From Saccharimonas sp963550135 (GTDB lineage: Bacteria; Patescibacteriota; Saccharimonadia; Saccharimonadales; Saccharimonadaceae), in the NCBI GenBank assembly GCA_963550135.1, contig CAUVBP010000011.1, forward strand, positions 1 through 38,864: a DNA stretch of 38,864 bases, in the 5' to 3' direction. The position numbers and the translations under genes are program-made. Shown here in pieces: positions 22,097-30,029 of this stretch (within the stretch, counting starts at the first letter, position 1; each line of letters opens with the position of its first letter). The notes beneath the pieces were generated by a model that did no database searches, had not been told where the DNA came from, and saw only the letters and a program-made list of their open reading frames with translations.

Positions 22097-23956
22097 ATGC
22101 CTAAACCTCGTAAACAAAAGGTGAGTAATAAAGTTCGGCTCGGTTTATTCTGGGCAATTATCGTTTTGATTGGCCTGTCGCTATATGCGGCATTTATGCC
22201 GGCTAAGCCTCTCCAGGAAGTGCCAATCGCTCAGGTAATTCGAGACGCTAACGAAGGCAAAGTAGCCAAGATCGAAGGTCAAGGCGGTGATCTTCAGGTG
22301 ACCATGAAAGGTGAAAATAAACCGTCTAAGCGGACATACTTAGGCGGCGGGGTTTCGTCGCTACTGAAAGACAATATACTTAACGAAAAAGGCCGTGCAG
22401 TTGTTTCGGATAGCGCGCCAGTTGATAATTCTGTGATGCTGACTTTGATGACGGTGGTTTTGCCAGTGTTGCTGATCGGCGCGCTGTTCGTCTTCATGAT
22501 GCGGCAAGCTCAGGGCCAGAATAGCCAGGCGATGAGTTTTGGCAAAAGTAAAGCTAGGCTATACGGTCTCGATAAAGAACGCGTAGTATTTGATGATATC
22601 GCTGGCAATGATAATGCTAAACAGGATTTGCAAGAGGTCGTTGACTTTCTCAAGCATCCGAAAAAATATCAAAGTCTCGGTGCCAAAATCCCGAAGGGTG
22701 TGCTGCTAGTCGGCGATCCAGGTACCGGCAAGACGATGCTAGCGCGAGCAGTAGCTGGCGAGGCGGACGTGCCTTTCTTCTCTATTTCTGGTTCAGAGTT
22801 TGTTGAAATGTTTGTCGGTGTTGGTGCCAGCCGCGTGCGCGACCTTTTCCAGAAGGCCAAGAAAAACGCGCCGGCGATTGTTTTTATCGATGAGATTGAC
22901 GCCGTCGGGCGCAAACGCGGCAGCGGTATGGGCGGCGGTCATGACGAGCGCGAGCAGACACTGAACCAAATTTTGGTAGAGATGGACGGTTTTGAAGCGG
23001 ACACCAATGTGATTGTAATCGCGGCGACCAACCGGGCTGACGTGCTTGATCCGGCACTGCTCAGGCCAGGCCGCTTTGACCGGCACGTGACGATTAGTTT
23101 GCCGGAGCGCAAAGATCGCGAAGCTATTTTGAAAGTTCATTTCAAAAATAAGCCGACTGACGACACGGTTGATCTTGATAAATTAGCAGCTAAGACAGCT
23201 GGTTCCAGTGGTGCTGATTTGGCGAATATTGCTAATGAGGCAGCAATCATCGCAGCGCGGCGCAACTCCAAGAAAGTGTCGAATGACGACCTAACCGAAG
23301 CTTTTGAAAAGGTGGCTATCGGCCCGGAGCGTAAAGCTAAAGTAATGAACGACCACGAAAAGGAACTAACTGCTTATCACGAAGCTGGCCATGCCATTGT
23401 TGGTCATGTCTTGCCAGATAGCGATCCAGTACACAAAATCACTATCATTCCGCGCGGCGGTACGGGTGGTGTGACGTGGTTCTTGCCGCCAGAGGATAGA
23501 AGTTACACTAACGTTTACGAGTTCAAGGATATTCTAGCGCGGGCGTTGGGCGGCCGGATTGCCGAGAAGCTGATTTACGGCAATGATGGTATTACTACTG
23601 GTGCTGGCAGTGATTTGCGCCACGCCGCTAAAGTTGCTCGTAATATGATAATTGAACAAGGCATGGGCTCGAAACTGCGCGACCAAGTCTTCCACGAAGA
23701 TAATGGCGGCATGGTCTTTGATAAGATTACTCATGACCGGCCATATTCAGAGGCGACAGCACAAGAGATCGACAACGAGGTCGAGGCGCTAATCAAGGAA
23801 GCATCGGTTCGTGCCGAGACAATACTCAGCAAGAATCGGGCGGTGCTTGAAAAGCTTAAAGATGCTTTGCTCAAAAACGAAACTCTCGAAGAAGAAGACG
23901 CCGCTAAATACATGAAGGATGCGGTACTGCCAAAGGAAGTAAAACTACACGCATAG
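22097..23956 (+). CDS. ftsH: ATP-dependent zinc metalloprotease FtsH
   Basis: This 619-aa membrane protease has two transmembrane helices (about residues 14-34 and 113-135) around an external domain. The AAA+ module has Walker A GDPGTGKT, Walker B IVFIDEIDAVG and the second-region-of-homology DPALLRPGRFDR. The peptidase domain carries HEAGHA. It extracts and degrades membrane and short-lived proteins. It follows tilS by 53 bases and is four bases from murJ. Residues are all canonical. Confidence 0.97.
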   Translation: MPKPRKQKVSNKVRLGLFWAIIVLIGLSLYAAFMPAKPLQEVPIAQVIRDANEGKVAKIEGQGGDLQVTMKGENKPSKRTYLGGGVSSLLKDNILNEKGRAVVSDSAPVDNSVMLTLMTVVLPVLLIGALFVFMMRQAQGQNSQAMSFGKSKARLYGLDKERVVFDDIAGNDNAKQDLQEVVDFLKHPKKYQSLGAKIPKGVLLVGDPGTGKTMLARAVAGEADVPFFSISGSEFVEMFVGVGASRVRDLFQKAKKNAPAIVFIDEIDAVGRKRGSGMGGGHDEREQTLNQILVEMDGFEADTNVIVIAATNRADVLDPALLRPGRFDRHVTISLPERKDREAILKVHFKNKPTDDTVDLDKLAAKTAGSSGADLANIANEAAIIAARRNSKKVSNDDLTEAFEKVAIGPERKAKVMNDHEKELTAYHEAGHAIVGHVLPDSDPVHKITIIPRGGTGGVTWFLPPEDRSYTNVYEFKDILARALGGRIAEKLIYGNDGITTGAGSDLRHAAKVARNMIIEQGMGSKLRDQVFHEDNGGMVFDKITHDRPYSEATAQEIDNEVEALIKEASVRAETILSKNRAVLEKLKDALLKNETLEEEDAAKYMKDAVLPKEVKLHA

Positions 23957-23959
23957 ACT

Positions 23960-25597
23960 ATGGCGGGGCGAGGAAGTCGAGTACGGTCGGTTGTTGCCAA
24001 AGCTAATAGCAAATTGTCAGTACAGTGGGCGGCAATTCTGCTCTCTGGATCGACGATGCTATCAAGTCTGCTAGGGATTTACCGCGATCGTTTAATTAAT
24101 GGCATGTACCTAGACACTTATAAAGTGGGTGCTGATGCCTATGTAGCGGCGTTTACCGTGCCGGATTTTATGTATTTCCTGCTAGTGTCGGGCGCTTTGA
24201 GCGTGTCGTTTATTCCAGTGTTTAATCAGCGTTTGGCTAGCGGTAATAAGCGATCGGCGTGGGAGCTGAGTTCAAGCTTGCTGAATCTTTTTGCGGTATT
24301 GACGTTAATCACTAGCGTGCTGATTATCATCTTTGCCGACCCGCTAGTGCGCTATGTTGTTGGCCCGGGCTTTGGCGAACAAGGACATGCTTTGGCGGTG
24401 AGTATGATGCGTATAATTGCCGTCAATCCGTTTTTGTTTGCGATTGCGACAGTAGTATCGAGTATGCAGCAAGCAATTGGCCGGTTTACTTTTTTGGCGC
24501 TTGCACCAACCATCTATAATCTAGGTATCGTTGTCGGTGCTAAGTATTTCACTAACGGTATTAATATCTTTGGCTGGCAAATTTTCGAAGGCGGTATCAT
24601 GGGTGTGGCGCTTGGCGTGGTGCTGGGGGCAATTTTGCAGCTGGTGGTTAGTTCAATTGGTCTGGTTGGCGTAAACTTTGACTATCGCCCGGTGATTTCT
24701 TGGCGCAACAAAGGTTTTCGTCAAGTCTTGAAACTTCTACCGCCGCGCTCAATTGATCAAGGAATTGATTATTTTAACGGAATTGTTGAAATTAATTTAG
24801 CATCACGGATGGGTGACGGAATTATGCGCGTTTATCAGCAGGCGTCGAGTTTGAGCTTGATGCCGGTAAACCTAGTTGGTGTCGCCATCAGTAATGCAGC
24901 TTTTCCGCGGATGACTGAACGGTTAGCGGAAGGGCGAGTTGATTTATTTAAGAAAGAACTGCGCTCGGTTTTTCGCTGGATTGTTTGGTTGGCTCTGCCG
25001 ATCGCTGTGATTACTTTCTTTGCGCGAGGATATGTGGTAGCATTCATCAAGAATGGCGGGCAGCCGGCGATTGCTAGTGTTCTCGGTGCGTTAGTGATAT
25101 CGATATTCTTCCGGACGCTTTATCACATCATGGCGCGAACTTTCTACGCGCAGCAAGATACGCGAACGCCTCTGTATATTTCGATAGCGACGATATCGTT
25201 AAATATTGTATTGGCAATCATATTCACGCAACTGTTTGGTTGGGGAGTGTTTGGTTTGGCTTGGGCGCAATCAATTGTCTCGGTGGTAGAGATTGCGATT
25301 TTGCTGACTATATTGCACGTACGTACACCAGGTATTTTTAATCGCAAGACACTGCGCAGCATTATTACTATGATGATCGCTAGTGCGATTATGGGTGTGG
25401 TGACTTATTTTGTAGTACAGATGTTACAGTTGCAGTCGCGCGATATGAATTTTATGGCGGTTTTCCCGAAGTTTACTGTTATTGTGGTGGTGAGTTTTGC
25501 GGTATATGTAGCTTTAAGTAAGGTATTTAAGCTTGAAGAGGCGGATCCGATTGTTGCGAAACTACGACAGCTACTATTCGGCAGAGTGAGGCGTTAG
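23960..25597 (+). CDS. murJ: Lipid II flippase MurJ/MviN family
   Basis: This 545-aa polytopic protein of the MOP superfamily has about 13-14 transmembrane helices. The N-terminal STMLSSLLGIYRDRLINGMY corresponds to the MurJ start; the SGALSVSFIPVFNQRLASGN and LLPPRSIDQGIDYFNG segments carry conserved central-cavity residues. It moves lipid-linked peptidoglycan precursor across the membrane. The start follows the ftsH stop by three bases, and its stop is one base before the lepA GTG, so ftsH-murJ-lepA form an operon. Confidence 0.92.
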   Translation: MAGRGSRVRSVVAKANSKLSVQWAAILLSGSTMLSSLLGIYRDRLINGMYLDTYKVGADAYVAAFTVPDFMYFLLVSGALSVSFIPVFNQRLASGNKRSAWELSSSLLNLFAVLTLITSVLIIIFADPLVRYVVGPGFGEQGHALAVSMMRIIAVNPFLFAIATVVSSMQQAIGRFTFLALAPTIYNLGIVVGAKYFTNGINIFGWQIFEGGIMGVALGVVLGAILQLVVSSIGLVGVNFDYRPVISWRNKGFRQVLKLLPPRSIDQGIDYFNGIVEINLASRMGDGIMRVYQQASSLSLMPVNLVGVAISNAAFPRMTERLAEGRVDLFKKELRSVFRWIVWLALPIAVITFFARGYVVAFIKNGGQPAIASVLGALVISIFFRTLYHIMARTFYAQQDTRTPLYISIATISLNIVLAIIFTQLFGWGVFGLAWAQSIVSVVEIAILLTILHVRTPGIFNRKTLRSIITMMIASAIMGVVTYFVVQMLQLQSRDMNFMAVFPKFTVIVVVSFAVYVALSKVFKLEEADPIVAKLRQLLFGRVRR

Positions 25598-25598
25598 A

Positions 25599-26585
25599 GT
25601 GGAACGTATCCGCAATTTTTGCATCATTGCTCACATTGATCACGGCAAATCGACGCTGGCTGATCGGATGATGGAGATGACGGGGACGGTGGAGAAGCGC
25701 GAGATGAAGTCGCAGCTGTTGGATTCGATGGATTTGGAGCGCGAGAAAGGGATCACTATTAAGTTGGCGCCGGTGCGGATGAGATATCAGTCGGCTGCTG
25801 CTGGTCTTTTCTCTGAAGACTTTGCCTTTCCGGCAAAGCGAGGCCAAGAGCGTAAGCTAGATCAGTTGGCGGCCGAGCGGCCTGAAGAGAAAAGCGCCAG
25901 CGAGGTCGGCACTAATAGGCCGTTGCGGTCGGTTACTTACGATCTCAACCTTATCGATACGCCCGGCCATGTTGATTTTAGCTATGAGGTGTCGCGTAGT
26001 TTGCAGGCCTGCGAGGGCGCGGTATTGGTGGTTGATGCCAGCCAAGGCATTCAGGCGCAGACGCTGGCGAATGTGTACTTGGCGATGGAGCAGGATCTCA
26101 CGATTATACCGGTACTCAACAAGGTCGATTTGCCAGCCGCTGATGTGCCACGGGTGTCCAAGCAGGTGATCAATTTGCTGGGCTGTGATGAAAGCGAAAT
26201 TATTCATATTTCTGCTAAAACGGGGCAGAACGTCGATCAAGTCTTAGAGGCGATCGTTGAGCGAATTCCAGCACCAACTGGTCAGCCAGATGACCCGACG
26301 CGGGCGCTGATTTTCGATAGTTATTATGACGATTATCGCGGGGTGATTTTGTACGTCAGGGTGGTTGACGGGCAAATTAAGAAAGGCGAAGCGATTCATA
26401 TGATGGCGACTAGCGCGAATGGATTGGCGCTGGAAGTTGGTCATCTTAGTCCCGGTATGATTGCCGACTCGTCGCTGGACACCGGTGAAATCGGCTACAT
26501 CGTCACTAACCTGAAGACTACGCGTGAAGCGCGAGTGGGTGATACGGTGACGCTGAAAAAGTACTTCACGAAAGAGATCAAATAG
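25599..26585 (+). CDS. lepA: Elongation factor 4 (LepA), N-terminal half: GTPase and domain II
   Basis: This 328-aa fragment begins (GTG) with ERIRNFCIIAHIDHGKSTLA and keeps all GTPase motifs: G1 AHIDHGKS, G2 region ERERGITIK-like (EREKGITIK), G3 DTPGH, G4 NKVD, G5 SAKT. Domain II follows (DDYRGVILYVRVVDGQIKKG) and the protein stops after VTLKKYFTKEIK, where ordinary LepA would run on into domain III through a short linker. Residues 68-101 are encoded by a 100-bp palindromic insertion absent from ordinary LepA. The rest of the protein is encoded 8.2 kb downstream. EF4 is a ribosome-associated translational GTPase. Whether the halves reassemble is unknown, but the break falls at a domain boundary. 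Confidence 0.93.
   Translation: MERIRNFCIIAHIDHGKSTLADRMMEMTGTVEKREMKSQLLDSMDLEREKGITIKLAPVRMRYQSAAAGLFSEDFAFPAKRGQERKLDQLAAERPEEKSASEVGTNRPLRSVTYDLNLIDTPGHVDFSYEVSRSLQACEGAVLVVDASQGIQAQTLANVYLAMEQDLTIIPVLNKVDLPAADVPRVSKQVINLLGCDESEIIHISAKTGQNVDQVLEAIVERIPAPTGQPDDPTRALIFDSYYDDYRGVILYVRVVDGQIKKGEAIHMMATSANGLALEVGHLSPGMIADSSLDTGEIGYIVTNLKTTREARVGDTVTLKKYFTKEIK
25801..25900. repeat. 100-bp palindromic in-frame insertion inside lepA
   Basis: The ends are complementary: CTGG-T-CTTTTCTCT (25801-25814) with AGAGAAAAG-CG-CCAG (25886-25900, one bulge). Inside, CTTTGCC/GGCAAAG (25820-25838) forms a second hairpin. It lies between the G2 and G3 motifs, where other LepA proteins have about 38 fewer residues. 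Confidence 0.65.
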
Positions 26586-26595
26586 GAGACTAGAA

Positions 26596-27204
26596 GTGAG
26601 CAAAGGCATCATCTACGTCATGACCACCGCAGTGTCAGGCCTTATCAAAATCGGCAAGACACAGACCAAGCAGTACCCAGAGCGGATGCGTTTTCTTGAG
26701 GCGAATGGCTACTACAATGTGGTTGGTTTGAAGCGGTTGTTTGCGATCGAGGTGGCTGACTATTCCGAAAAAGAAACGCTATTGCACGAAATATTCGCTA
26801 AGCATCGAGTTGGTAGTAGCGAGCTTTTTGCGCTTGATTATGATTTGGTACGGCAGCTGTTACTGTCGTTTGAGGGCGAGGTGGTCTTTCCGGAGCAGAA
26901 AAATAAAGAAGCGGAATTTGACAAAATCACCAAAGCCAAAAACAGTAATCAAAAGTTTAGTTTTTACCGGAAAGGTCTCAAAAATGGCGATGAGGTTGTC
27001 TTTCTCAAAGATAAAACAATTGTAGCAAAAATTGTTGGCGAGCGCGAAGTTGAATATGGCGGGCAGCGGTGGTTTTTGTCGCCGCTGGTGCGAAAAATAT
27101 TCGAGGACAGGAATCAAGTTAATGATAGCGGCGCGTACCAGGGTGCAGCCTACTTTTGTTTTGATGGCAAGAAATTGAAGGACTTGCCGGATGTAGAACT
27201 GTAG
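26596..27204 (+). CDS. GIY-YIG nuclease (T5orf172/MUG113 type) inserted in lepA
   Basis: A GTG start with aggagac before it opens GIIYVMTTAVSGLIKIGKTQ, in which the GIY...YIG-type strands read IIYV...LIKIGKT, followed by the conserved Arg (PERMRFLEANGYY) and the catalytic Glu region (EKETLLHEIFAKHRV) ending SSELF. The C-terminal part (GDEVVFLKDKTIVAKIVGER and FLSPLVRKIF) resembles the DNA-binding modules that accompany such nucleases. It begins 10 bases after the stop of the lepA N-half and runs the same way. Its position is that expected for a homing endonuclease that splits its target gene. Cleavage activity and site are unproven. Confidence 0.8.
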   Translation: MSKGIIYVMTTAVSGLIKIGKTQTKQYPERMRFLEANGYYNVVGLKRLFAIEVADYSEKETLLHEIFAKHRVGSSELFALDYDLVRQLLLSFEGEVVFPEQKNKEAEFDKITKAKNSNQKFSFYRKGLKNGDEVVFLKDKTIVAKIVGEREVEYGGQRWFLSPLVRKIFEDRNQVNDSGAYQGAAYFCFDGKKLKDLPDVEL

Positions 27205-27232
27205 CAACGTGTGCTATTATTAAAATGTACAA

Positions 27233-27871
27233 ATGAAAACAAAAATACTCAAATTAATCTTAGCTTTAGTGTGTTTCAGTGTAAGCGCTTATACTTCGTA
27301 TGATTATTTGCTGCATGAAGTGCCAGTCTATCTGAAAAGTAAAAATTTGGTTGAAGCAAGAACTCAGAAAACCCGTTTTCTAATACCAAAACAGTGGCAA
27401 AGGATTGATGTAAAAAACGGTAAAACTGAAGGTTACGGCGATAAACTAGGCAAGGATAATAAGTCAATTAGCGGTATTGGTGTGACTCAGGATTCGGAGC
27501 GGTTGGTGTTACCGGCTGCGCCTGATGAAGCTTATGAATTAGTGCGCAAAATGGCTTATGATAGCAAAGAGTTGCGCGAAGACGCGAAAAGATTCTTTAC
27601 TATTAAGGGATTGGAAAATTGTCAAGCGACTGTCGATATCAAAGACGATACTTTGGAACGAAATGGTTTAGTTGGTATTGTCAGAATTACATCAAGTTGC
27701 GGTTCTCGACCTGAAAATACTAAAATGGTAACACGCTTAGCTGTTGGCCGCGAAGACGGATGTCTTCGTTACATATCGGTATTCTCTTACAATGAATATT
27801 GGAAACAAAATAGTAAAGTATTTGAAGAAATATTAAATAGCGCATCGTATATAGATACGCAAAGCGCATGA
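27233..27871 (+). CDS. Hypothetical membrane-anchored or secreted 212-aa protein
   Basis: The N-terminus MKTKILKLILALVCFSVSAY is a signal peptide or anchor. The outer domain has a beta-rich pattern (KTRFLIPKQWQRIDVKNGKT) and cysteines at ENCQATV, SSCGSRP and DGCLRY that could form disulfides. It resembles small PsbP-like or lipoprotein-like extracellular proteins only in general style. It is intact although its neighbours in the lepA insertion are broken. Function unknown. Confidence 0.55.
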   Translation: MKTKILKLILALVCFSVSAYTSYDYLLHEVPVYLKSKNLVEARTQKTRFLIPKQWQRIDVKNGKTEGYGDKLGKDNKSISGIGVTQDSERLVLPAAPDEAYELVRKMAYDSKELREDAKRFFTIKGLENCQATVDIKDDTLERNGLVGIVRITSSCGSRPENTKMVTRLAVGREDGCLRYISVFSYNEYWKQNSKVFEEILNSASYIDTQSA

Positions 27872-27890
27872 GGCGGAAATTGGATACAGA

Positions 27891-28361
27891 ATGAATAACT
27901 TCAAAAATTTTACAGAGAAAATTAGCTGCCGGGTGATTACGATAGCACGCGACCGTCGCGTGTGGTTGGATTAAAAAGTTGTCGATGATGATTCGTATAG
28001 TGCTTTTATAAATGGACGATCATACGAACTCGGTGAGGAATATGATGATTTTTTATGCGTTACGGCTGACAGTTTTGCCGAGCTAGCAGACGTTATTCTC
28101 CGCGAGTTGTATGCACGCGGATTTTCATCGTCAGGCTATAAACTAGTCAACGAAAATTATGTTCATTTAGATTATAGCTTTTTGAGCGATGACACACCTT
28201 GGATTACTTGGCATAATGTTGATGCGATAGTTAAGGGTGATATCACCGATGAAAACGACCATCGCCGTGACAAGACAAAACGTGGTCGGTGGATGGGCTA
28301 CGCTGAATTAGTTCAGGCTATTGGCAAGAATCAAGCCCATAAGATTTTTGAACAGTTGTAG
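27891..28361 (+). pseudogene. Hypothetical 156-codon gene with an early in-frame TAA
   Basis: ATG 27891 opens MNNFKNFTEKISCRVITIAR, stops at TAA 27972-27974 after RRVWLD, and continues in the same frame as KVVDDDSYSAFINGRSYELG to the stop at 28361. The continuous frame on both sides marks a nonsense mutation. The rest is acidic (SFAELADVILRELYARGFSS; DDTPWITWHNVDAI). No family recognised. Confidence 0.55.
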
Positions 28362-28471
28362 AATAAGTTGCAATACTCCTTTCAAGATGTAATCAATAAA
28401 ATAAAAGCGTAAGAAACGCGACAATTTATTATTGACATTATATTAACCAGAAAGAAACTTTTAAGAATCGA

Positions 28472-29951
28472 TTGTCTGAAGCGATCGACAGGCCGTTAAC
28501 GCTGGAAAATACGGACACGTATGTCGATGACGCGCTGGGAGCGGTTATTAATCTGGTCGAAGGTGTGGTTGCCGAATACGACGCCCAGCCGGGTGCTGAG
28601 TGGCAGCAGCTTGGAGAGGCTAATGGAAAAGAACGTGAGGACGCGGCGCTTAAGCACTTTGGATTGGAGGATGTGGAAGCTATCCTCAGGCATTTGGTGT
28701 ATAAAGCTAGTCAATTTGCGGTAATTGACCGGGTGATTGCGCAGGCAAACAAATCCAGCGATGTATTCGTGCCGCCAGACAGCGCGCCTGTTCCGCAGGC
28801 GACAGGTAGCGGTACTGGAATGGAGAAAAAAGGTAAGCAGCCGAAATTAAAAAACCTGCTGGTTATGTTAAAGAGTGAGTTTGGCATAGATCCTGACGAC
28901 CCTGAGGCGGTGTCTATTGTTCGGGGGAGCGTCAATCCGAATATGATGCGCGAAGAGCCATATTATCAAGTTACCGTGCCTGGAATTGATAAAGTTATTC
29001 TAGTCTGCCAGGAATATGGAAATGCTACGTTTGTATTTAATGGCGAATGGGTGCGCGAACAAGTTAGCGCTAACCGTCCGTCGGAGAATGAGCCGAACGC
29101 CCGCTAACGGACTATACGAAAGAGGAGCTGAGCAAGCTAATAAAGGACAATCCAGAACAAGGTGCGCGAATTCTAACCAAGAAGAATTTTACAGCCAATT
29201 TGGTAAATGCGCTAAAAGGTGGATTCAGCCAACAGAAATTGGATAAGCCTGTTGATACGAGGTATTTAAGAAGTTCAAAAGATTTGCCTCAGGTTCCGGA
29301 TGGATATGCTACTATTAGTGAAATAGGGGAAGAGCTAGGTATACAAGAAGAAAAAGACAAAGTGATGATTCGAAACGTTGTCATAGCACTTGAAAAGCAA
29401 GGAAAAATAACAAGAGGTACATATCGTAGCAGAAACGGACGACCAATACTTGCTTTTACTGAGAAAGATGCTCGGCTGATTGTGGAGGAGACGAAGAGGC
29501 GCACGGCGCCAATTCCAGAAGGCTATGTTTCCGTCGCTAAGTTTGCAGGGGAACACCAACAGCGTAAAGGCGGACATGATATAACTTACCCCGATATGTC
29601 ATGCGCCATTAAGCAGTTTGAGCTAAATCCAGTTAAGATAGGAGGATTTTTATATCTTCCCGAAGATGAAGCCAGGCAAGTTGTGGCTATGGTTGAACAA
29701 TTGGTAAGTGAGCGACTGGCAGTCAAGCGGCGCGAGAAGATAAGCCTAAAAGGACTTAGCGACGCGATTGGAGAGGACTATACTGCCGTTCGTAGGGCTG
29801 CATAAAATGTGGTCTAATAGAAAAAGGTGCTAGCAGTAGAGGAAGATATTTTTCGGTAGCGGAGCAGGGAGAGATGATTAAATACCTCGAAGAGAGACGA
29901 GCGCGACGAGCTAGAGCCAAAGGGCAGCTTGGCGGAACTGCCTTAAAGTAG
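28472..29951 (+). pseudogene. Large gene with three winged-helix-like repeats, broken by two frameshifts
   Basis: Frame one (TTG 28472 to 29107) encodes an acidic helical region with a Pro/Gly linker. Near 29100 the coding sense moves to another frame (LTDYTKEELSKLIKDNPEQG ... FTANLVNALKGG), which runs to the stop at 29805. Near 29803 it moves again to KCGLIEKGASSRGRYFSVAE, ending at TAG 29951. The second part contains repeats beginning VPDGYATISEIGEELGIQ and IPEGYVSVAKFAGEHQ and a third ISLKGLSDAIGEDYTAVRRA. Each looks like a small winged helix with a basic wing (RGTYRSRNGRPI; GASSRGRYF). As one protein it would be about 490 residues and probably DNA-binding. Inference from repeat structure; family unknown. 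Confidence 0.55.
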
Positions 29952-29990
29952 TTTGACTGTCGCTGGTAGCGGTAAATCATCGCACTAATG

Positions 29991-30019
29991 TTGACAATTT
30001 AGCAAAGAAATATTAGCAT
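29991..30019 (+). promoter_or_regulatory. Promoter of the 693-aa gene
   Basis: TTGACA (29991-29996) and TAGCAT (30014-30019) are separated by 17 bases; the ATG follows ten bases later. Confidence 0.5.
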
Positions 30020-30029
30020 TATAACTAAG

